A DNA stretch of 64,000 nucleotides from Chlorokybus atmophyticus. Lineage: Eukaryota > Streptophyta > Chlorokybophyceae > Chlorokybales > Chlorokybaceae. The notes beneath the pieces are model-generated. The model ran no database searches. It was given only the letters and a program-made list of their open reading frames with translations, and was not told the DNA's origin. The DNA lies in assembly GCA_009103225.1 (NCBI GenBank), contig RHPI01000026.1:1-64000 (forward strand), read 5' to 3'. Position 1 is the stretch's first letter. The number at the start of each line of letters is the position of its first letter. A program made the translations under genes and the position numbers. This document shows, piece by piece, positions 37,210-50,204 of this stretch.

Positions 37210-38725
37210 TCACCAGAAGTTGGCTTTGATCCCGCTGGGCCGATCCCCCCTCGGCTTCTCATACTTCGACTCCACAACAGGCACCAACCCCGCCACCGCC
37301 AGATGACTCGCATCCCCTAGTCCGATCAGTCGCGGGGCGGCGAAGTCGGGCGAACGCTCGTCGAACAGCACGGTCGTGACGCTGCTGGGAGGCAACCAGA
37401 AGGACGCCCATGCGTGGGCCAGTGGGAGGGAGAGGAGGTGGGACAGGAGAGTGAGACCGAAACCACCGTGGCAGAAGAGAGCTAAGACGTCGCGGTTGGG
37501 CTGGACTATCCTGTACCTGGTGGAGTGTGGGTAGAGGGGATGAGGTGTGGGTGGGCGTTGGAAATGTACAGGATCGAGGACATATATGTGTCTATAAGCG
37601 TGCACGGGCGCGCGTGTTCATACCTGCCGCCCTCGCGCACGTAGCCATGGCGTGCAATGAATGCATCAGCGCAGGCGCACAGCTCCTCATACTGGCCCCG
37701 AACCTGTTCACAGCACAGCACACCATAAGCTACCAATGACCGTGTGAGACACACACACGCATGCCCGCACACACGCGTGCCGGCTCCTATGCATACTCAG
37801 CAAAGGCCTCTGCTAACGCCATCATCATAACCCAACCCCTCTCACCTGGTTCATGCCTGGCACGACATCCCACTGCGTGCGCTCCGTGAGCGGCTCCGCC
37901 ACCACGCCACCACGTATGAGCTCTCCTACACACAAGAGATTATCACACACACGCACACGCACACGCACACGCACACACCACATGCCACACCACCATACAA
38001 CAACAACATTATCTCACCAGGCGTGTCCCACAGGGCGTACCCGCCCTCGCCAGGCTTGCGACCATACGTCGAGCGGCCCCAAGACGACAGCTCCTTGGAC
38101 CAATCCTCAACATCCGCCTTCAGACCAGATGCATCCTCAAAGTACCTAACATCACACGATGAAGACGTTGTCTCGCTGACCAACATAACACAAGCACAAT
38201 GTGAGTATCAGTTGGAAAACTGATACTCGTGCACACAAGGTGGAGTAAGAATTTCTTCTCAAACAGCCCGATACATGACAAGGCACCACTCCAATGCATG
38301 CCAAGTACGACACGCGCATCACCACACCAGATAGATCTCTCTAATCCTGCGGCACGCAGAAACATCCAGCACTCATGCACAGTTCACTCATTCTCTATCA
38401 CCGTATCGACTGCAAACTTGTGTTCACTCATCCATGTATGCATGCATGCTGTGAATGCTCTCACTGAGCAGCTAGAGGACCGTGACATCAGCATGCTCAC
38501 CACCACCGTCACACCGGCATCACATTTTGCACCTACTCCTACGGACTTGGCGGTGTCTCTAGCTCTGCCCATCGGCGACGTGTACGCCTTCGTGACGGGA
38601 TGCTCCCGGTAGCCCATGCCGTCGACCAGGTGGCGGGCGAGCGCCGCCGCTTGCGCCCGCCCCACCTCGGTCAGAGTGTCCCCATTGTACTCCGGGTCCG
38701 CGTGACGGATGATCAGGAGCCTCAT
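37210..38725 (-). CDS. Histidine phosphatase superfamily (phosphoglycerate mutase-like) protein
   Basis: The exon starting at 38725 reads MRLLIIRHADPEYNGDTLTE, with the RH catalytic histidine and the usual LTxxG register, then YTSPMGRARDTAKSV. Later exons encode SSWGRSTYGRKPGEGG, ELIRGGVVAEPLTERTQWDV, YEELCACADAFIARHGY, and RDVLALFCHGGFGLTLLSHLL, which carries the second catalytic His. The protein ends KANFW with the stop at 37210. It probably hydrolyses a small phosphorylated substrate; the substrate cannot be told. The frame is open upstream to an ATG at 38857 (MKVPCFRD...), but MRLLIIRH is the conserved family start. The gene is divergent from the coiled-coil gene and its introns contain CA repeats. 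Confidence 0.82.
38203..38228. repeat. Perfect 11-bp hairpin with GGAA loop
   Basis: GAGTATCAGTT, GGAA, AACTGATACTC. It lies in an intron of the histidine-phosphatase gene, on the non-coding strand relative to that gene. Confidence 0.7.
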
Positions 38726-39033
38726 GGCGGACAAGGAGGACGACGACGACCTCCTGGCCGCCGCCGCCGCCGCCGCCGCCGATGGTCCTGGTGGAAACAC
38801 TGGCAGGGTGCAGATACTGCAGCTAGATACCGCATCTCTGAAGCAAGGTACCTTCAATCACGCAGAGTTGAGAGATGCAGTATCTTGATTGATTATCTTC
38901 GCGCAGGTCACGTGATGTTATACGACAGACCGCAGGGCAAAAGCTTCTCGTATGCGGCGGCCTCTATTTCTGGGCTTGTCACGTGGGAGAAATGGTTGTG
39001 CGAGAGAGAAGGAGGCAGAGAGGCAGGGACAGA

Positions 39034-39064
<31 letters not shown>

Positions 39065-39357
39065 TTGACCGACCGGAAGGGAAGGGCAGAGATGACGCAA
39101 AACAGCTTGGGAAGGACTTAGGTTTCTCTTCTTTGTGTGCCTCAGAAGTCAGACGGAAAGGAGATAGACGGAGCGAGTTGTCCTGGGCTTTGGGGCGGGG
39201 AGGGAGGCGGTCCAGGCCAGGCCACGCCAGGCCAGGCCAAGGCTAGGCTAGAATAGAGTGGACTGGACTGGGACAGCGGACTGAGTAGGGTGTTTGTGGG
39301 TAGCTGGGTGTGGGTGTGGGTGTGGGTGTGGGTGTCTGCGGGGATAGCGGCCTAGCC
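38726..39357. promoter_or_regulatory. Divergent promoter of histidine-phosphatase and coiled-coil genes
   Basis: Contains GGTCACGTGA at 38906-38915, a second CACGTG at 38980-38985, a (GA)n run at 39039-39064, GGCCAGG units at 39211-39251, and five GGG runs spaced by TGT at 39306-39332 just upstream of the coiled-coil ATG. The GGCCAGG and GGTCACGTGA elements are also found upstream of the TTLL/SHIPPO pair. Function is inferred. Confidence 0.5.
39217..39233 (+). promoter_or_regulatory. 17-mer CCAGGCCACGCCAGGCC upstream of the coiled-coil gene
   Basis: Identical to the 17-mer upstream of TTLL (22009-22025) and in the same orientation relative to its gene, 124 bp before the ATG at 39358. Confidence 0.45.
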
Positions 39358-42935
<3,578 letters not shown>

Positions 42936-43572
42936 GAGGCAGATTATCTGGGTAGAAAGGGGGTCATTGATTTACGCATTCATTGTTTCAATTGTTTGGT
43001 ACGCTATAGTGTATATGGTATCACATTTTGATTTGGGCAACTGGCCCGTGCGCACTGACTCAAGCCAGCCGCTTGGTTGGAGCCACGCATTGAATTGCTT
43101 ACTGACCGACTGAACAAAAGACTTGCAAAATACTTGACTGGGATGTGATAAGATTGCCGTAGTGGCAAAATCAATCGCAACGGGTGGACATAAAAAGTGC
43201 TTGTACACTTTTGAAACAATGAAGCAAAGGACATGTAACTTTATCTCCAGAATGTTCTGATCACCTTGCATGGCAGCAGTCAGAGCCATTCACATGGTTG
43301 TGAGTAATCTCTCTCATCACTCTTTCACTGCCTAGCAAGTCCTTGCCAGCAAGCAATGCGCAGTCAACACCTATGCTGGAGAATTGGATACAACTCAACT
43401 ACAACACAACAATGTTGTTGTGTTCACCTCAACTATACAACTTACAAGCAGCGTGCTGTCTTATTGCTTCACTACCAATACTGTGATCAGATTGCCGTAG
43501 CACAGTCACAGCAGCTGTGCCAACCCTTCAATCAATGAAACCGCTAACATTATCCACTGTAACCACTGTACC
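42936..43572. other. Intergenic between convergent genes
   Basis: 3' flanks of the coiled-coil and LOG-family genes. No structure recognised. Confidence 0.4.
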
Positions 43573-45891
43573 TCACATGGTCCGGTCACCAACAACAACA
43601 TCGCTCACAGCCGATTGATAAAACTCGTTGAGGTTTTTCAGCACGCTGTCGTTGTCACCGCAAACGACAAACTCCTCAAGCTCCGTCTGCACGCACATAC
43701 GTCCACAAGTCAAGTAACAAAACCCCAACATAAAGACATTCTTGCAGCCCCTGTGTACAACCTAACACCTTACCTGCGAGAGGCTCCCGTTCTTCACGCA
43801 ATTGCCAAGAAAGCTGATGAGGCCGTCGTAGAAGCCGTCGTAGTTGACGAATATCATGGGCACGGGGAAGTTGGTCCCTAGCTTGTTGAGTTGTTTCAAT
43901 ACCAATATCTCTGCGAGCTCGTCGAGTGTCCCAATGCCACCCGGCAAGAAGATGAAAGCCGTCCGGTCAGCAACATTCAGCCGCATGCCCGCCTCCGTCA
44001 GCCCGATCTTGCGCGATGCCATGAAGAGACACGTTATCGATGCTGCGTGCATTGGGTTCTCACCTGACCAGCAAAGGAAGCGTGTGAGTGCTGTACTGTA
44101 AGTCTTGCGGGTAGCAAGAACACGCAGGGTGTTGCAACAGCAGGGAAACCCATAAGCACTTGTAAAACCAAGTGTACGCACATACGCGACTAAGTGTATG
44201 CAAATGCACATGTGAATGTGCCTACAATCCCTGCTTTTATGACAACCTGTGCCTTCTTGCAGGTGCGTGTGTGGCCAACGCACCATACCTACCTGTACCG
44301 GTGCTGACACCAAGTGACCATACCGGACTTTACAGCATCTCCCAAGAAAACCAACACCGACAGGATGCTAAATGATGTGGTTGTCTGTGCAATGCACCTT
44401 GTAGTGGCTAACCGACGCAGACAGCTATCTTGCATACCGGTGCGAGCGCATAAGGCGTTGTGAGTGCCCATCCATACCTGACACAACCTCACGGCTGCGA
44501 GTGGTTGCCTGTGTCAAGTGCCCAAGCTTACTACCAGGTTGGATGCAGATCACTAGTCAGTACCTTTCGGCTGTTGCCCAGGCGCATCCGACGCCTCCCT
44601 TTGCAACCTTATCGCCCCGACCGGATACCCTGGGACAGGTATGATGCCCACATAAGTCACATTGCACAGTGCACTCGCACACACACGCCATAAACAAACA
44701 CATACACGTACAAACCTGCCCCGTGTGCGCCTTCGGTGACGGCCCCCATCATCCCCTTGCCACCTCCGCTCCACGCGGGAGTGTCCAGTAGCCGCGCCAC
44801 AGCCCCCGCCAACTCGCGCGCGCGGGCGTAGAACGGGTGTGAGGGTGTGAACCGTGCGCTGCCAAAGTACACTGCACCCCTACCAATCTACACGGGAAGG
44901 ATGAGCAGGTGGATGGGGTGGATGTTTGGATTCACGCGCACACCATGCACAGTTGTTCTTGCCTTTGCGATGGCGCGGTAGCATGCAGCCATCTCATCGG
45001 CAATGGAACGACCGGTCCCCAAAATGAGGTCATCCTGCAGACGGCTGCTCTGGGAGTTTTTCTCGCGCTTTGCGCCGCGCTGGTACAGCTCCACTGCCTG
45101 TTGGCAAACAGGGCCAGCAAGGAAGTATCAACAGATGGTCATCATGTAGCACCATGCCGCATTGCATTGCGTGCTTCTTGTCATGATGAGTGTGCCGGTC
45201 AGGTGAACGCAGTGAGACAATTACCAGTTCAGTGAGAGAAAGCAAGTTCCAAACAAGCACAGCATGCACTGCTTGGCTGCGTTACTGCCACACCTTGCTA
45301 TTTGCCGACACGTTACACAGCTGGCGGAGCATGCACTGATTGCCGTGGGCATTGCAGGCCCTTTCAGAAGTAGTGCGCAGCACTGTCTGAACACACGTTG
45401 CAGCTGCAAGAGTGCGCCTTGGCAGGCTCAGCCTGCCACTATTTGAACCACTATGGTACTTGTCACTGCCAGCTTTGATTGATGTATGTTCATTTTTGTG
45501 TTCAACGATGCTTGTAGCACACACAGCCATGCGATATGGTGTTGCCTACATGTAAGCTTGTAGGCAATACCAGTGTGGCTGGTTCAGCAATTACTTCGCA
45601 ATAGACACTGCCTCAAAAGCCACAAGCTCTTGCCGAGAACGACCAACTCACGCGCTCGCGATTCGTTCTGCTTTACAAACGACAAAAAGTGATTCAACAC
45701 AGAAATATACTGTCCACTTTACATACAACCATTACCCTGCGTTGGCGTGAGTTGGCGAGCCATTGGTCCCAGGCTTTGTAGGCCACAGCGGCGGCGGAAG
45801 CTGCGGCAGCAAGCGCCACCGCTGCGGTCAGTGCTGCGGCGACGGCCGTGGACGCCGGTGCCCCACCTCCGCCACCCCCGGACGACGCCAT
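43573..45891 (-). CDS. LOG: LOG-family nucleotide phosphoribohydrolase
   Basis: LOG enzymes release the base from nucleoside 5'-monophosphates; in plants this activates cytokinins. Exons in phase: an N-terminal exon from ATG 45891 (context GCCATGG) with an Ala-rich hydrophobic stretch (possible membrane anchor or targeting sequence) ending LANSRQRR; AVELYQRGAKREKNS...RAIAK; IGRGAVYFGSARF...WSGGGKGMMGAVTEGAHGAG; GYPVGAIRLQ; GENPMHAASIT...FIFLPGGIGTLDELAEI; and TELEEFVVCGDNDS to the TGA at 43573. GGGKGMMGAVTEGA and PGGIGTLDE are the family signatures. Another in-frame ATG at 45993 would lengthen the N-terminus. The intron after RAIAK appears to be GC-AG. The actual substrate is not established. 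Confidence 0.85.
45538..45571. repeat. 13-bp hairpin
   Basis: GGTGTTGCCTACA and TGTAGGCAATACC are inverted with one mismatch around an 8-base loop. It lies in the first intron of the LOG-family gene. Confidence 0.6.
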
Positions 45892-47089
45892 GGCGATGAC
45901 CACCACGACACTGGCGGTGACTTCCGCAGCGATGTCGTTGAGCTGTGCGGCCTGGTTGGTTAGCTGGTATGGAAGGAAAACAGGAGCTTCCATCCGAGTG
46001 CACGTTGTCATGCATGACTGGAATCTGTTTGTTTTGTGGGTTTTGTGGATGTTGGCGCCAAACGCATTGGCTAAATTACCGGACATGGGCCGGCGTAACA
46101 ACGCAAGGCCATCAAAGGGACACCCTGAGGTTCTGTCCGGTAGATTGCCTGCTTTTGTGCCAAAATGTCCGATATTTTGACCGGTCCATGCGTTTGGCGC
46201 CAGCAGCTTTTGAAGCTATGAAGCTTTGTGGGCTGCACATTGCAGCTTACTTCAGGCAAGCTGCTATCTTGTCGGCGGCGGCGGCGGGGTTGTGTGTGTA
46301 GGCGTTGCTGTTGCGCTTGCGAAGCCTTGTGCTTCTGTCCGTGCCTTAAAAAAGAGCTTTGTCTGTCTCTGCCGAGGTGTGTTGCCACGCAAGCTTGCTA
46401 CAGTGCTTCGCCCCGGCCTGTCCAGTCAGGCGCTGCCAGTGTGTTGGCTGAGCTCTCTCTTCAGGTGGTCTTCCAACCTGCTGTGGTGGCTTTCTGCAAG
46501 GTGAGAGCGGTACCACAGAGGCTGCAAGGTGAACTGGTAGTGGTCCCTGCGTGCGTGAGGTTGCACCTGCATGCTGTCGGTGTGAGTGTGCTCAAGCTGC
46601 TGACAGCCCAGCCTGTAACGACCTGCAATTTTCACTGGCATGTAAATTCTGAGCACATTGCTGTTGCAGCTGCTCTGTAACTTGCTTGCTGCTCTCGCTT
46701 GCCGGAAACGTCTTTGCACTGCTGGCATGCATTAGTCACTTCTGTGTCTTGTCCGTTTTGGCTAAATACTGTCACAAGTTACATGGCAAAAGGTGTTGGT
46801 CATGCAGGTTGTTGTCATATCGACGACCGAACTGACAACCCGCCTGTCATGCAGGCAGCAGCAGCAGAGTGAACCCGTCACTGACCAGTTGAGCTGCTTG
46901 TTTGGTGGAGCCTGACAACTTCGGGTTGTGCTTTGGCAAGGTTGGTAGTTGCTTCTGCTGCTCTTGTCTATCGTTGCCTTAAGGGTTGCTGGCAGTCTGT
47001 GAACAGGTTTGACGCTTTTGTAGTTGCCAGCGTTGGCAGAGTCGGTTACCCCGCATAACCAATATGCGGCTTGTGACCATGTTGAACAG
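45892..47089. other. Divergent upstream region of LOG-family and SUMO genes
   Basis: About 1.2 kb between divergent starts. A (GGC)n patch lies near 46275. ORFs here look like shadows. Non-coding 5' exons of SUMO may be present but cannot be delimited. Confidence 0.35.
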
Positions 47090-47843
47090 ATGGTAGCTGA
47101 AACCGCTGAGCCAGTGGAGCGCAAGCCTGACATCACCCACACGCAGCCGCCTGCTACAGAGCCAGCGGGAGAAGTCCTCAACATAAAGATTGTCAGTCAA
47201 GACAGCTGCGAGCTTCTATTTCGTGTCAAAAAGACGACTCCTTTTGACAAGGTCGGTTCCTGACAAGTGTGCTAGGATGTGCATTGGCACAAAACTGCTT
47301 GCTTTCTGGTGCACTGTCAGTATTGTGGTTGAGCTGATCATCACAGGCATTGTTGTAGTTGGCAGTTGCAGCTCCCGCACACTGTACTCCCTTGTCATGA
47401 TATGTGGACCAACAGCATGGCTGCCATGTAACGCTGATGTGTGTTTCGGGTACTCAACATGCTTGTGTGCCTTGCAGATCTTCAACTCCTACTTCCAGCG
47501 CAAGGGAGTGGATTCCAAGGCAGTGAAGTTTCTGTTTGACGGGTAAGCTTGGGAGGGGAGTGCATGAATGCCATGTTGCACAGAACTTCAGCTGTCACCT
47601 TTGTTATCAACTACACGGCTGCTGTTCACTCTCAAACAAGCTGGACCGCTTTCTGTGCAGGCATCGCATTCGAGGCGACCAAACACCTGGAGCTGTAAGT
47701 AACCTCGTGCTGTTATTGTGTAACATGTCAATGTGCTAGGTGTATGTTGCAGCTAACGCCATGCTTGGTGTGTGCAGTTGGAGATGGAGGATAATGATAG
47801 CATTGATGCCATGATTGAACAATTGGGAGGAAGTGTTTTGTAG
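47090..47843 (+). CDS. SUMO: SUMO (small ubiquitin-like modifier)
   Basis: Four exons join in phase: 47090-47251, 47478-47542, 47661-47694 and 47778-47843, giving 108 residues. The Ubl core reads VLNIKIVSQDSCELLFRV, KKTTPFDK, FQRKGVDSKAVKFLFDG, HRIRGDQTPGALEMEDNDSI and DAMIEQLGG, matching SUMO rather than ubiquitin (longer N-tail, FLFDG, DxIDAM near the end). The chain ends GGSVL, so a protease must remove three residues to expose the GlyGly used for conjugation. The start is the ATG just after GAACAG. The frame stays open to an upstream ATG at 47024, so a longer N-tail or an upstream exon is possible. Confidence 0.92.
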
Positions 47844-48932
47844 AAGCCATACGCTCAGCTGCCGAGGTATATACACGACCAATAGTTGTAACTTGTAGAG
47901 TGGTTCTTGTATGATGAAGGACGTATGACGACTGGTGTTGTTCTTATGACCAAAATGGCCATAAGAACAACACCTGTCGTCATACGTCTTGCACAGCACC
48001 ACCAGTCATAGGTGCAGATCGCACCAACTTCTGCAACAGCACCCAGCAGCATCGTTCCTTATACGGTTGTAGCCTTCTTGGGCAAGTGAGTACTTCATAC
48101 TGCACCTATAACCTTGTTATCTAGGCTGCCAAGTCATCAACGATTACATACAGCTCTTGCTTTACACACGGAAATCTGTGTGCCTGTGCCCTCGTGCAGA
48201 TAGTTACTGAGCATGCTGACAGTCATGTGTATATGTATATCGCCATTTTCGTGCAGCACATTTGTCATGCCTGAAGCACCTGTTAGCAGGAAAGGGTTAA
48301 GTAGAATCAAATCATGGCCACCAATGCACAGACATCTGCACCCCTGCCATGGCATGTCCCACACATAATGTAGCATACTATCTCTTGTACCTGGTGTACA
48401 GGACATGCGAGGTACTGTTGTGCATGTGCATGGCAGTGCCAATGTGACCAACCACGCATGCCATCACCATGTCGTTTACACACGGTACACCACCGCCGGG
48501 CTAGCATACAATATTTCTATGCAGTGTATAAGACATAACTACTACTTAACAGTGTGGAACACATCGTACACTCTGTTTCCTATGCCTGGTTGCGCGGTGA
48601 TGGAGACGTTCAAACAGCCTAACTTTACCCCCTCCATTTGGCTCTCTGCTGTGTGCTGATGCCATGGCCCTGCAAAACACGAGTAGTGCATATGACAAAG
48701 GTCAACACCTCTTATCACAAATAGAAAAAGCACACAGTGCAAACCAGGGTCAAGAAGATGCTGATTGCAGTTTTACAACGCTTGCCCCTTGCTGATCAGT
48801 CCAATTGATTGCAAGCATACGCTGTGTGCGCGCTGGCATGGTCTAGGTTCTGTCAACAAGCAACTGAGCTACTTGTTTTGCCCTGCATTTGCGCAGCGAC
48901 ACGCAGTTGCAAAAAGACAGTACGCTGCCTAC
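47844..48932. other. Intergenic
   Basis: Contains the hairpin at 47921-47987. Otherwise only short ORFs. Confidence 0.4.
47921..47987. repeat. 28-bp-arm hairpin (foldback element)
   Basis: ACGTATGACGAC...TTCTTATG and CATAAGAA...GTCGTCATACGT are inverted over 28 bp with one mismatch, separated by an 11-base loop. It lies about 80 bp downstream of the SUMO stop. Confidence 0.85.
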
Positions 48933-49971
48933 TCACTGTGCGGCGAACGATTCGTGTGACATCTTGAGAACTTGAAAAACCTTAGAAGCTCTCGTAGTCG
49001 GGCACATGTCACTGTCACTTGTAGGCTCCGGCATCTCAAGAAAAGAGCGGATGACGAAGGGGAAACCATCATCTTCAACAATGCCGTCGCAGCAAGGAAG
49101 CATTGGTTCTGGCAGCAATGCTGCTGCCAGTAAGCGCTGAATGCAGAAGCACAAGTGGTAAAGCTGGCACCGATGCCACAGCTCGTGTTACCAATGCCAG
49201 AAGCACCCATTTCAACGCCCGAACTGGCGGGTGTTGCAACAGTTAACTCTATCCGGCAAGCAGGCGCTCTCTTCTCAAGACCATGCGACGCCAGCACTTT
49301 CTGGCCGGGGTTAGTGTTGCCAACACTAATGTTCGGGCACCAGCGTGGTGGCGAGACACACAACAGCATGTTGTCCTGCCGCAGATCGCTGACGGTTGGG
49401 GGGGTTCAAGTACGGGTCCCCCGCTGCCACTAACATGCCGACACAGCCAAGCGCGTGGACGCAACCGGCGAGAGAGATGCAAGTGTTCCGTTTCGTCACG
49501 CAAGGTGATGTGTTTGCGAGCGTGCCCCAGCATCACACACTCCCGACATCGCCACTGCTGACAGACCCTTTGAGAGACATACACCTCCTCTTTACCGTCG
49601 CTACCTCCACCTCCACCTGCAGCGTGTGACGTCCGACTGGATGAGCACAACAGGCATGTCGTGCGGAACAACAACAACAACAACAACGTGGCCACTTCTG
49701 TCTCAACGCCGTCCACGCCTCCGATAAAATGACCCTCGAGGGTATGCTCATTGCGTACGGTACGAACATGTTGGGGAGTGCGACGCAGAGGCAGGTTGCA
49801 GTTGTGGGGCTTTCGTGGAAGATGCACCCGGGGCTGTAAGCGTGGCGTGAGCGGATGGCGGAGTGGAAGTGCGTTGTGTTGAAGCAATGGCAAGGTGATG
49901 ATGAGCGATGCTTGCTTGCATTTGTGTGCACACACACGTGCGTTGTGTTGAATGCGCATGTACGCGCGCAT
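48933..49971 (-). CDS. Uncertain coding patch, probably a minus-strand gene
   Basis: A terminal-exon-like stretch at 49136-48933 begins after TTCTGCATTCAG, reads RLLAAALLPEPMLPCCDGIVED...KMSHESFAAQ and ends in a stop. Upstream on the same strand a long frame from 49971 to 49249 contains a Cys/His-rich part (CRECVMLGHARKH). A second minus frame and a plus frame over the same interval are also open and look almost as plausible. I therefore record coding potential on the minus strand without a fixed exon model or function. Confidence 0.3.
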
Positions 49972-50204
49972 GTGGTTGTGTGCGCACGCATGTGCACATG
50001 TGTGTGCGTGTGTGCACAGTGAGAGCTCGCTGCTGCTCTATAATGGCACAAACGCTTGCATGAATGCATGCAGACACATGCAAACGCCAAGCTGTCATCA
50101 AGCTGTCCTCTGTTTGCCCTCTTACACATGGAGCCGACAGCAAAGCCAGACAACGATATCCATGCCAGGGCGCCTCCCATCAAGTTAAGGCGGGCAGCAT
50201 TAGG

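Noticed and set aside
45694-46680. Plus-strand ORFs between LOG and SUMO (Pro/Ala and Cys/Arg rich)
   Set aside because: The first is antisense to the LOG N-terminal exon and the others are (GGC)n-driven; no splice or family support.
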